A stretch of 63,583 nt of DNA from CAZQKE01 sp964593865. GTDB taxonomy: Bacteria; Chloroflexota; Anaerolineae; JAAYZQ01. The notes below the pieces were generated by a model that was not told where the DNA came from, did no database searches, and saw nothing but the letters and a program-made list of their open reading frames with translations. Within the stretch, counting starts at the first letter, position 1, and the number at the start of each line of letters is the position of its first letter. This document shows, piece after piece, positions 23,431 through 31,521 of this stretch. Both the position numbers and the translations under genes were made by a program. The DNA lies in the NCBI GenBank assembly GCA_964593865.1, contig CAZQKE010000034.1, positions 1-63,583 of the forward strand, given 5' to 3'.

Positions 23431-25914
23431 TCAGGGGGCAATGTGCACCGTCCCCAGTGCCACCCGGTCCACGGGGTGGCCGTCGGCGTCCAGGGTCAGG
23501 CAGCGGGCCAGGTCGGAGGCGCGGTACATGCCTACCTCCACCCCATAATCGCCGGGCGGCGCGTCGGCGGGGATGGTCAGGGTGATCAGGTCCTCCACCG
23601 TCTCGCCCGGAACCCAGAGCAGGGTTGGCGCGTCGCCGTTGCGGGGTTGCCCGTCCCATCCGGCGACGGCGTTCCCCCCACCATCCAGCAGTTTGACGTA
23701 CACGCTATAGTAAGCGTCAATTTTGCCCAGGGCGCGCCAGGTGAGGCGCACCGGCAGCGGGCCGCCGGGCCGGGCCGTCTCCGGGTGCTCCCAGGCTTCC
23801 AGGCGGACGGGCACGGGAAAGTCGGGAGCGGCCCGGTCGCCGACGGTCACGGCTCCCTGCAAGGACCAGCTCCCCAGAGGCCCCTCTTCCTCGCCGACGC
23901 GGAAGGCATAACCGCCGGGCCGGGAGGGAGCCTCCAGAGGGAGGGGGATCACCGCTGCGCCGCCCTCCGGCGAGATGACCAGGGGTGGGTCGGCGACGGC
24001 GGGGGGATGCCCTTCGCCGAGGGGGACCGCCTCCGTCGTGATGGGAGACCATAGCACATCGGCCCGGATGCGGTCGGTGGGGCGGAGGGCGTAGCTGCGG
24101 GCGTCATCGTTGCGGACGATGAGATAGGCGGTGTAGGGCCGACCGGCGATTGCCCGGGGCGGGAAGTAGGCCGAAACCTGCAACACGGCGGGGTCAAAGG
24201 AACGGGGCCGGACGCGGTACACCCGGTCGGGGCCGAACTCCTCACCCGGTATCAGCTCGGGGAAGGAGGCCAGGGCTTTTTGCATGGCCGCCCACCGCTC
24301 CGGCGGGTAGCGGTCGGTGTGGAGAATGAGGTACTGCACGCCCAGCGATTGGAGCAGGCTCACGCTCCGCTCCGAAGGGAAGCGGTCCATTTCGTAGACG
24401 ATCTGGCCGTGCTTGGGCGGGATGAAGCCGCTGTAACCGTCGGGGGTGGTGTGCCAGTGATAGGTGGAAAGGTACTGGTAATCCAGTTGTGGGCCGCCGG
24501 GGGTGAAGGCCATGGGCAGCTCCAGGATGACGCTTTCCGGTTGCTCGGCCAGCCGGCGGTAAACCGGGGGGATCCGGTCGCCGACGGGTACAGGCGTCAC
24601 CTGGGCGGCGGGGTACACCCAGGAGGCTAGGATCAGGTAGGCCAAGATGGCGGGGATGAGCAAGCCCCTTGCCCTGTCCGCCGGTCTCGGTGGCTCGGAT
24701 GCGGGCTGCGGTCCCTTTGAGGTGCGGCCTTTGGCCCTGCCCGGCCCGCCCACCCCATATCCGGCCAGCACCGCCAGGGCCAGCATCACCAGGGCGTCAA
24801 AGCGGACGGGGGCGCGGAGGGCTTTGAAGCCGGGGACAAAGGCGTAGAGCCAGGCGTAGGGCAGGGTCAGGTCCGACTTGGCCGGGACGCCGGGGGCCAG
24901 GTAGAGGCGCGGGCCGAGGGAAAGGACAAAGGCGGCAAGGAGCAGGAGGAAAAAGAACAGGCGGTCGCGCCCCTGCCCCCGGAGCAGGCCCCAAGCGGCC
25001 AGGACCAGGGTGACCAGGCCGGGAAAGAGGGCATCAGGTGGGTAGCCGCCGTCGAGGGGCGTCTCGTCCTGGGGCAGCCACCGCCCGTGGAGCACGCTGC
25101 CCGGCGGAACCATGAGGTACTGTTTCAGGCTGGCGGAAAAAGGCTCGCTGTCGGCCAGCGTCCGCTCAAACCCCATCTCCCGTTGCACCTGAAAGTAGGG
25201 CAGGGCAAAGGGCAAAACAATCACCCCACAAAGGACAATCGCCAACACCAAGTACCCAATCCCCAATCTACCAATCCCCGATTTCCCAATCCCCAATTCC
25301 CAAATCACAAATGCGCCGACGGCCAAGGCCAGGAGGATGCCGTAGTAGAACGAGGAGAGGGCCTGGAGGGTGAAAAAGAGGACGAAGGCGATCAGGTGGC
25401 GGGGGCGGGGGCGGCGCAGCAGATGGTAAAGGGAAAGCAGGGCAAGGGGCATCCATTGGGTGGTGAGGAGCTGGGCCTGGGCCAGGTTGCTCATCCGGTA
25501 GGCGGAAAAGGTGAAAATCACCCCGGCGACCAATCCCGCGCCGGGGGAGCGGGTGAGATACCGCACCAGTAGATAAGTCCCCAGGCCCGAAAGGATGAAG
25601 GACAAGAGCAAGGCCAGGTTGTAGCCCAGCACCGGGTTGCCGCCGACGGCGGTGATGGGCAAGGCCAGCAGCCCGTTGCCCAGCAGCAACTCCGAATAGG
25701 CCAACGTGCGCGGATAGTCGTAAAAGATGTTGGCGTCAAAGAGATGGAGCGGATCGGTCAGCAGCCGGTGGCCGTCCCAGGCGGTGATCCAGACGTTGAG
25801 CAGCGCGTCCTGCCGGTCCTCCACCGCATCGGCCAGGTGGAGGGGGAAGGGCAAGGTCAGCAATACGCTCAAAACGGTGAACAGCAGCAGCGCGGCGATG
25901 GTGGTCTTGCGCAC
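23431..25914 (-). CDS. GT-C type membrane protein with PPGxY beta-sandwich
   Basis: 827 residues from GTG 25914 (GGAG six nt upstream). The polytopic part (~1-420) has an acidic first loop (DAVEDRQDALLNVWITAW) and YDYPRTLAYSELLLG. Between two helices lies an odd GIGKSGIGRLGIGY stretch encoded by a heptamer repeat (25254-25311). A soluble region follows, with a C-terminal beta-sandwich (~715-827) containing LWVPGETVEDLITLTIPAD, APPGDYGVEVGMY. Likely a membrane enzyme of surface glycan assembly; no substrate can be named. It has its own promoter. Confidence 0.78.
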   Translation of the reverse strand: MRKTTIAALLLFTVLSVLLTLPFPLHLADAVEDRQDALLNVWITAWDGHRLLTDPLHLFDANIFYDYPRTLAYSELLLGNGLLALPITAVGGNPVLGYNLALLLSFILSGLGTYLLVRYLTRSPGAGLVAGVIFTFSAYRMSNLAQAQLLTTQWMPLALLSLYHLLRRPRPRHLIAFVLFFTLQALSSFYYGILLALAVGAFVIWELGIGKSGIGRLGIGYLVLAIVLCGVIVLPFALPYFQVQREMGFERTLADSEPFSASLKQYLMVPPGSVLHGRWLPQDETPLDGGYPPDALFPGLVTLVLAAWGLLRGQGRDRLFFFLLLLAAFVLSLGPRLYLAPGVPAKSDLTLPYAWLYAFVPGFKALRAPVRFDALVMLALAVLAGYGVGGPGRAKGRTSKGPQPASEPPRPADRARGLLIPAILAYLILASWVYPAAQVTPVPVGDRIPPVYRRLAEQPESVILELPMAFTPGGPQLDYQYLSTYHWHTTPDGYSGFIPPKHGQIVYEMDRFPSERSVSLLQSLGVQYLILHTDRYPPERWAAMQKALASFPELIPGEEFGPDRVYRVRPRSFDPAVLQVSAYFPPRAIAGRPYTAYLIVRNDDARSYALRPTDRIRADVLWSPITTEAVPLGEGHPPAVADPPLVISPEGGAAVIPLPLEAPSRPGGYAFRVGEEEGPLGSWSLQGAVTVGDRAAPDFPVPVRLEAWEHPETARPGGPLPVRLTWRALGKIDAYYSVYVKLLDGGGNAVAGWDGQPRNGDAPTLLWVPGETVEDLITLTIPADAPPGDYGVEVGMYRASDLARCLTLDADGHPVDRVALGTVHIAP
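25254..25311. repeat. Heptamer microrepeat inserted in frame in a coding region
   Basis: Consecutive units ACCCAAT, CCCCAAT, CTACCAAT, CCCCGAT, TTCCCAAT, CCCCAAT, TCCCAAA, TCACAAA. Six are 7 bp, two are 8 bp. The minus strand encodes the Gly/Ile-rich stretch of the GT-C protein. Confidence 0.8.
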
Positions 25915-25941
25915 GGTTGGCTCCGGTCCTCCTTTGCCGGA

Positions 25942-25970
25942 ATTCTACCCCAGGATGGGGGAATGGGCAA
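25942..25970 (-). promoter_or_regulatory. Promoter of the GT-C gene at 25914
   Basis: Minus strand TTGCCC (25970-25965), 17 bp, TAGAAT (25947-25942). The leader is about 20 nt. Confidence 0.65.
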
Positions 25971-26015
25971 GCCGTAGGGGCAACGGTGAACCTTTACCGA
26001 TTCTTCACACAGGCT

Positions 26016-26046
26016 TTGAGACCCCTTTACAGGAGGATGGCATACT
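26016..26046 (+). promoter_or_regulatory. Possible metal-responsive promoter with 19-bp spacer
   Basis: TTGAGA (26016-26021), 19 bp, CATACT (26041-26046). The spacer contains an imperfect dyad CCCCT-ttac-AGGAGG. Overlong 19-bp spacers are typical of MerR/CueR-controlled promoters; CsoR sites are also G/C-tract dyads. Suggestive only. Confidence 0.35.
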
Positions 26047-26058
26047 GAGAGCGTCGAG

Positions 26059-26078
26059 GGCCTTGCCGAGGCAAGGCC
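26059..26078 (+). promoter_or_regulatory. Leader hairpin upstream of the copper ATPase
   Basis: GGCCTTGC (26059-26066) pairs perfectly with GCAAGGCC (26071-26078) around a CGAG tetraloop, ~20 nt before the start codon. Without a T-run it is more likely a stabilising or translational element than a terminator. Confidence 0.55.
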
Positions 26079-26096
26079 AAAGAAAGGGGATGTCCG

Positions 26097-27695
26097 ATGA
26101 CACACGGCGAGCACGCGCACGGGAACGCACAAGGGGAGCGCCACGCCCCCATGGGCGAGCACGTCGCTCACGGTAACCACGGCGATCATGGGAGCCGTGC
26201 GGAACACGACGGCCACAGAGGGCATGACGGGCACAAAGGACACGCCGATCACACCGGCCACGAGCAGATGTTCCGCAAGCGGTTCTGGGTTTCGCTGATC
26301 CTCAGCATCCCGGTCCTGCTCTACAGCCCCATGATCCAGGATTGGTTCGGCTTTTCCATGCCCCGATTTCCGGGCAGCGATTGGATCACCCCCATCCTGG
26401 CGACCGTCATTTTCATCTACGGCGGCCTGCCCTTTCTGCGAATGGCCGTGCCGGAGCTCCGCAGCCGCAAACCGGGGATGATGACCCTCATCTCCCTGGC
26501 AATCGGTGTGGCCTTTGTCTACAGCTGGGCGGCCCTGGTCATCGCGCCGGGCAGCGGCTTTTTCTGGGAGCTGGTGACGCTGATTGACATCATGCTCCTG
26601 GGCCACTGGATTGAGATGCGCAGCATCCGCCAGGCCTCCGGCGCGCTGGGCGAGCTGGCCAAACTGATGCCCGACACCGCCGAGCGGCTCCTGCCCGACG
26701 GGAGCACCGAGGAGGTCCCCGTGACCGCCCTGCGAACCGGCGACCTGGTGCTGGTCCGACCGGGGGCCGGTATCCCCGCCGACGGCGAGGTGGTGACGGG
26801 CGAATCGGATGTCAACGAGGCGATGATCACCGGCGAATCCAAGCCGGTGAAAAAGGGACCGGGCGCAGCCGTCATCGCCGGGACGCTCAACGGCGACGGC
26901 AGCCTGCGGGTGCGGGTGACGGCCACCGGCGAGCAAACGGCCCTGGCGGGCATCATGCGCCTGGTGGAACAGGCCCAACAGAGCAAGTCGGAAACCCAAA
27001 TCCTGGCCGACAAAGCCGCCGGTTGGCTCTTTTACGTGGCGATTGGCGTGGCCGTCCTCACCGCCGTTGCCTGGACGGTGGGCGTCGGCTTTGGCGTAGA
27101 GGTTGTGGCCCGCGTGGCGACGGTGCTGGTCATCGCCTGCCCCCATGCTTTGGGCTTGGCCGTGCCTTTGGTCGTCGCCATCACCACCTCCAAAGCCGCC
27201 CGCAACGGCATCCTGGTCCGCGACCGGCTGGCGTTGGAGGAGGCCCGCGAAATTGATGTGGTGGTCTTTGACAAGACCGGAACGCTGACGGAAGGTCGCT
27301 TTGGCGTCGTCGGTCTGGCAACCGCCGAGGGCCGGGATGAGGACGCGGCCCTGGCCCTGGCCGCCGCCGTCGAAGGGGATTCGGAGCACACCATTGCCCG
27401 CAGCATCCGTCGGGCGGCGGAGGAGCGGGGGCTGGCTTTGCCCGCGGTCTCCGGCTTTACGGCCATCAAGGGGCGGGGCGTGCGGGCCGACTATGACGGT
27501 CGCGCCGTCTATGTCGGCGGTCCGCGCCTTTTGGAGATGCTGCACCTGAAGCCGGAGGGCAGTCTCGTCCCCTTTGTGGAGGAGGCGAACGCCCGCAGCC
27601 GGAGCGTCGTCTACCTGGTGGAGGGTGGGCAGGCGGGACGTGATGCAGAAACTGAAAAGCGGCGAAACGCTGCCCGAAATTCGGGCCTACATTGA
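26097..27695 (+). pseudogene. copB: Truncated copper-type P1B ATPase
   Basis: 532 residues are encoded but only about 517 match the family. A His-rich N-terminus (HGEHAHGN..., ~1-57) is followed by membrane helices, the TGES-type actuator loop (MITGESKPV), the CPH metal site (VIACPHALGLAVPL, CopB-like) and the phosphorylation loop VVFDKTGTLTEG. The N-domain ends at SVVYLVEGGQ; then the frame runs into unrelated codons. Missing are the GDGxNDxP hinge, roughly 175 residues and the last two membrane helices, so the protein should not transport. The junction near 27621-27640 joins the remnant of another gene. Confidence 0.85.
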
Positions 27696-27744
27696 CCGAA
27701 CTTACGGCCACTTTGGGCCTGCGACCGATACAGAGATGCCGTAA
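27637..27744 (+). pseudogene. 3' remnant of a probable PCYCGC-type protein
   Basis: In the frame offset from the ATPase, codons from 27637 read DVMQKLKSGETLPEIRAYI then DRTYGHFGPATDTEMP and a TAA at 27742-27744. This well-formed tail resembles the C-terminus of PCYCGC-motif, metal-associated proteins (EIRxYID..YG..GP.TDTP). No start or upstream part is present. It looks like the downstream gene of an original copB locus, fused by deletion. The family match is from memory of the pattern. Confidence 0.55.
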
Positions 27745-27792
27745 GCGAAAGCGGCGACTCCAGTTGCCCCCTTCGTGCCTCCGGCGGTGCCG

Positions 27793-27827
27793 GGTGCGGC
27801 GCACTTTACAGGTGCGTCGCACCTTTT
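27793..27827 (+). terminator. Intrinsic terminator after the copper locus
   Basis: GGTGCGGCGCAC (27793-27804) pairs with GTGCGTCGCACC (27812-27823; one G-T pair) around TTTACAG, followed by TTTT. The remaining gap to 27991 holds the tig promoter. Confidence 0.85.
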
Positions 27828-27895
27828 GTCATCGTCCAATGGGTACCCCCGCGAAATGCCCCCACGCCCCACACCGGACACACCTTCCGGGCCGT

Positions 27896-27924
27896 TTGGA
27901 AGGTCCCCCGAAATGAGGTATAAT
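27896..27924 (+). promoter_or_regulatory. Promoter of the tig-clpP-clpX run
   Basis: TTGGAA (27896-27901), 17 bp, TATAAT (27919-27924). The transcript would start near 27931 with a leader of about 60 nt before the tig ATG. Confidence 0.82.
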
Positions 27925-27991
27925 GAATGCTGCTGCACGGGCAATGCTACCCTGCACAATTCATTTATCCGGGTAGGAAGGTAGAACAGAG

Positions 27992-29455
27992 ATGAAAGTT
28001 ACGACAGAGCGACTTGACAACTGCCAGATTGACCTCATCATTGAGGTAGATGCCGCCGAAATTGACAAAAAGATGCGCGAAACGGCCCGCAAAATCTCCC
28101 GCCGCTTTGCCATACCGGGCTATCGCAAGGGCAAGGCTCCCTTCTATGCCGTTGTCCGTACCTTTGGCCGGGAGGCAATCCAGCAGCAGCTGTTGGAAGA
28201 GGTCGGCGACCGGTGGTATGAGGAGGCCCTGGAACAGATTGACTACGAACCTTATGACATCGGTCAGCTGCAAAAGGTGGAATGGGACCCTTTCCGCATG
28301 GTCGTGCGCTTACCCATCGCGCCGGAGGTGGAACTGGGTGACTATCGCTCCGTGCGCGTGCCTTTCGAAAAGCCGGAGATCACCGATGAGCAGGTAGAGC
28401 AGGAACTCGCCAAGTATCAGGAGCAATTTGCCAGCTGGGTTCCCGTCGAACGGCCTGCCCGGATGGGCGATCAGGTCGTGTTGGACATGCGGGGTACGGT
28501 GGGCGAGACCGAAGTGATGAACAATGAGGATTACGAGATGCTCCTCGAAGAGGATGTATCGTATCCCATGCCCGGCTTCCACGAGCAGATCGTGGGGATG
28601 GCTCCCGGTGAGGAAAAGACCTTCACCCTGATCATGCCCACCGAGGGCGAGGACCCGGAGGTTGCGGGAAAGGAAGCCACCATCACCGTCAAGGTGCACA
28701 GCGTCAAAGAAAAGGATGTTCCCCCTTTGGATGACGACTTGGCTCTGATGGTCGGCGACTATGATACGCTGGACGACCTCAAGGCAGCGACACGGGAGTC
28801 TTTGGAATCGGAAGCGTTGCAAGAGGCCGAGGATCGCTACGCCGAGAAGGTCTTGGATGCCGTCATGGAGATCTCCCGCATAGAGTATCCCCCCCAGGCG
28901 ATAGATCGGGAAGCCGAAATCTTGGTGAACCGGATGGAAGCGAACCTGCGTTTATCGGGGATCACCATGGAGCGGTTCCTGGCCATGCTGGGCAAGACGC
29001 GCGAAGCCTACAAACAGGACTTGTATCCGACCGCCGAAAAGCGGTTGAGAAAGCGGTTGGTGCTGGTCCGGATCGCCGAAGAAGAGCAATTGACGGTTGA
29101 GGAAGAGGAAATTGACGCCGAGATTGCGCGCCTTCGCACGTCTTTGGACAACCCGGAGGATCTTCGCTTCTTGGAAACGGCCCAGGGCCGCAAGGCCGTG
29201 GCCGACGACCTGTTGATCACCCGCGCCCACGAGTTGCTTGTCCGGATCGCCTCGGGCGAGGCTCCGCCCCCGAAGAAGGAGACCCCCGCTTCGCCCCCGG
29301 AGGCGGAGGCTCCCTCTGACGAGGCCGGGGAAGGCGGCGATTCGCAAACCGTTGCCGGAGAACCGGAGGAGGCTCCCGCTTCACCCTCGGAGGCGGAGGC
29401 TCCCTCTGACGAGGCCGGGGAAGGCGGCGATTCGCAAGCCGTTGCCGAAGGATAA
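27992..29455 (+). CDS. tig: Trigger factor
   Basis: 487 residues. The ribosome-binding N-domain carries the signature IPGYRKGKAPF (~43-53), followed by an FKBP-type prolyl isomerase domain (MGDQVVLDMRGTVGE..., ~150-240) and the helical C-terminal chaperone domain to ~430. It binds nascent chains at the ribosome exit and assists folding. The last ~55 residues are an acidic Pro/Ala/Glu tail made of a 90-bp (30-residue) tandem duplication, probably disordered; canonical trigger factors end around 430-450 residues. It starts the classical tig-clpP-clpX group. Confidence 0.96.
   Translation: MKVTTERLDNCQIDLIIEVDAAEIDKKMRETARKISRRFAIPGYRKGKAPFYAVVRTFGREAIQQQLLEEVGDRWYEEALEQIDYEPYDIGQLQKVEWDPFRMVVRLPIAPEVELGDYRSVRVPFEKPEITDEQVEQELAKYQEQFASWVPVERPARMGDQVVLDMRGTVGETEVMNNEDYEMLLEEDVSYPMPGFHEQIVGMAPGEEKTFTLIMPTEGEDPEVAGKEATITVKVHSVKEKDVPPLDDDLALMVGDYDTLDDLKAATRESLESEALQEAEDRYAEKVLDAVMEISRIEYPPQAIDREAEILVNRMEANLRLSGITMERFLAMLGKTREAYKQDLYPTAEKRLRKRLVLVRIAEEEQLTVEEEEIDAEIARLRTSLDNPEDLRFLETAQGRKAVADDLLITRAHELLVRIASGEAPPPKKETPASPPEAEAPSDEAGEGGDSQTVAGEPEEAPASPSEAEAPSDEAGEGGDSQAVAEG
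29281..29449 (+). repeat. 90-bp tandem duplication in the tig 3' end
   Basis: The sequence from AGGCGGAGGCTCCCTCTGAC at 29301 recurs at 29391 nearly unchanged, a period of exactly 90 bp, so the frame is kept and 30 residues are doubled. Confidence 0.9.
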
Positions 29456-29478
29456 CCCCCCACGGCTGCGTCGCAGGC

Positions 29479-29494
29479 GCAACGGCCCCGTTGC
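29479..29494. other. Small hairpin between tig and clpP
   Basis: GCAACG and CGTTGC around a GCCC tetraloop in the 117-bp tig-clpP gap. No T-run follows. A TATACT at 29527-29532 further on could be a weak internal -10, but its -35 is unconvincing. Confidence 0.4.
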
Positions 29495-29572
29495 CGCCGG
29501 GCCTGTAGGCAGTGGCGGGCCGGGGGTATACTTTGCCGGGGGCGAACCCATAAACTTGCCGAGGAGGACTAT

Positions 29573-30193
29573 ATGCACAGCAGTTTAATCCCTATGGTCA
29601 TCGAAACAACGGGCCGCGGTGAGCGGGCCTATGACATCTATTCCCTGTTGCTCAAAGAGCGGATCGTCTTTTTGGGTACGGCGATCAACGACCAGGTGGC
29701 CAACCTGATCGTTGCCCAATTGCTCTTTCTGGACCGGGAAAACCCGGAAAAAGAGATTCAACTCTACATCAACTCCCCCGGTGGCGAAATCTATCCCGGT
29801 CTGGCCATTTACGATACGATGCAGATGATCCGCGCCCCCATCTCCACCATCGCCGTCGGTTGGACGGCCAGTTTGGGCACGGTTTTGCTGGCCGCCGGGG
29901 ATAAAGGCCGTCGGTTCGCCTTGCCCCATGCCACCATCCATATGCACCCTGCAGGCGGCGGGGCACGGGGCTACGCCCCCGACGTGGAAATTCAGTACAA
30001 GGAACTGAAGCGGATGCAGGACCTGTTGCACGGCCTGTTGTCCAAGCACACCGGGCAGCCGGTGGAAAAGATCGCCGACGATTTTGACCGCGATCACTTT
30101 ATGGACGCCCATGAGGCGGTTGAGTACGGGATCATTGACGAGGTGCTTTCCCCGCCGGAGGAAGAGACCGAGGAAGCGGAAAAGAAGGAATAG
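29573..30193 (+). CDS. clpP: ATP-dependent Clp protease proteolytic subunit
   Basis: 206 residues; ATG after GAGGAGG. The catalytic triad is visible: Ser100 in VGWTASLGTVLLAAG, His125 in IHMHPAGGG, and Asp174 in DFDRDHFMDAHEAVEYG. The Gln-Ala usually before the serine is replaced by Trp-Thr, a variant seen in divergent ClpPs. The protein forms the tetradecameric protease chamber that degrades substrates delivered by ClpX, encoded 35 bp downstream. The acidic C-terminal extension (PPEEETEEAEKKE) is unusual. Confidence 0.95.
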   Translation: MHSSLIPMVIETTGRGERAYDIYSLLLKERIVFLGTAINDQVANLIVAQLLFLDRENPEKEIQLYINSPGGEIYPGLAIYDTMQMIRAPISTIAVGWTASLGTVLLAAGDKGRRFALPHATIHMHPAGGGARGYAPDVEIQYKELKRMQDLLHGLLSKHTGQPVEKIADDFDRDHFMDAHEAVEYGIIDEVLSPPEEETEEAEKKE

Positions 30194-30228
30194 CATCCCG
30201 GCGAGGGTGCGAACCGTGTTGAGGGATC

Positions 30229-31521
30229 ATGGCCGAAAAAGAACCGGGCGTCAAAAAGTGCGCCTTCTGTCAACGAGATTACGATCAGGTCAGACGCTTG
30301 ATCTCCGGCCCCGACGATGTCTATATCTGCGACGATTGCGTTTGGCTCTGTGTGGAGATCCTGGAGGAAGAGGAGATCGTCCCGGAGCGGGAAGAGGCGG
30401 AAGCGTTGGACCTGCCTTCTCCCCGCGAAATCTTTCGGCGGCTGGATGAATACGTCGTCGGTCAGGATCGGGCCAAGAAGGTCCTTTCTGTGGCCGTCTA
30501 CAACCACTACAAGCGCATCCGGGCGGGGAACGCCCTGGATGATGTGGAGCTGCAAAAGAGCAACATCCTGTTGGTGGGACCGACCGGTTGTGGCAAGACT
30601 CTGTTGGCCCAAACGCTGGCCCGCATCCTGGACGTGCCCTTTTCCATTGCCGATGCCACTGCCCTGACCGAGGCCGGCTATGTAGGCGAGGATGTGGAGA
30701 CGATTCTACAGGGCCTCCTCCAGGCCGCCGACTTTGACGTGGAACGGGCTTCCACCGGCATCATCTACATTGATGAGATTGATAAAACGGCCCGCAAATC
30801 GGGCGACAACCCCAGCATCACCCGTGACGTTTCGGGGGAAGGGGTGCAGCAGGCGTTGCTCAAGATCATAGAAGGGGCGGAGGTCAACGTGCCGCCCCAC
30901 GGCGGGCGCAAGCACCCGCAGCAGGAATTCATCCAGATTGACACGACAAACATTCTTTTCATCTGTGGCGGGACCTTTGAAGGGTTGGACAAGATCGTTG
31001 CCGAGCGGATCGGGGCCAAAGGCCGGGTGGGGTTTGCCGCCGGGCGTGAGGGCCGTCGCCGCCAGGAAATGACCGCGGCCGAGCTGCTACGCGAGATTAC
31101 CCCTGATGACTTGATGGCCTTTGGCCTCATCCCGGAGCTGGTGGGCCGTTTGCCGGTGGTGTGCAGCATTGACCCGCTGGACGAAGAGGCTATGATCGCC
31201 ATCCTGACCCAGCCCAAAAACGCCCTGGTCAAGCAATTCAAACGGATGCTGGAGCTGGATGGTGTGGAGTTGGTCTTTACCCAAGATGCCCTGGAGGCCA
31301 TTGCCAAAGAAGCCATGAGCCGCAAGACCGGCGCACGGGGCCTGCGGACCATCGTTGAAGAGACTCTCCTGGATGTGATGTACGAGATTCCTTCCCGCAC
31401 GGATGTTGTCAAATGTGTGGTCAACGGCGAGACCATCCGCCGAAAGATTCGCCCTTTGCTGTTGAGCAAAGGGGGGCGACCCGTGCCGTGGGAGGACGAA
31501 GCCCTACAAGAGACGGCATGA
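30229..31521 (+). CDS. clpX: Clp protease ATP-binding subunit ClpX
   Basis: 430 residues. N-terminal zinc-binding domain with Cys11, Cys14, Cys34 and Cys37; AAA+ core with Walker A GPTGCGKT (~117-124), Walker B IIYIDEIDK, sensor and arginine-finger motifs (GLIPELVGRLPVV), then the small domain. The ClpP-docking loop reads VGF instead of the common IGF. It unfolds tagged proteins and threads them into ClpP. Its stop codon overlaps the yvcK start as ATGA. Confidence 0.97.
   Translation: MAEKEPGVKKCAFCQRDYDQVRRLISGPDDVYICDDCVWLCVEILEEEEIVPEREEAEALDLPSPREIFRRLDEYVVGQDRAKKVLSVAVYNHYKRIRAGNALDDVELQKSNILLVGPTGCGKTLLAQTLARILDVPFSIADATALTEAGYVGEDVETILQGLLQAADFDVERASTGIIYIDEIDKTARKSGDNPSITRDVSGEGVQQALLKIIEGAEVNVPPHGGRKHPQQEFIQIDTTNILFICGGTFEGLDKIVAERIGAKGRVGFAAGREGRRRQEMTAAELLREITPDDLMAFGLIPELVGRLPVVCSIDPLDEEAMIAILTQPKNALVKQFKRMLELDGVELVFTQDALEAIAKEAMSRKTGARGLRTIVEETLLDVMYEIPSRTDVVKCVVNGETIRRKIRPLLLSKGGRPVPWEDEALQETA

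Noticed and set aside
27695..27744. A designed fusion protein of copper ATPase and a second domain
   Set aside because: The second segment is in a different frame from the ATPase, so it cannot be translated as a fusion; a deletion scar explains it better.
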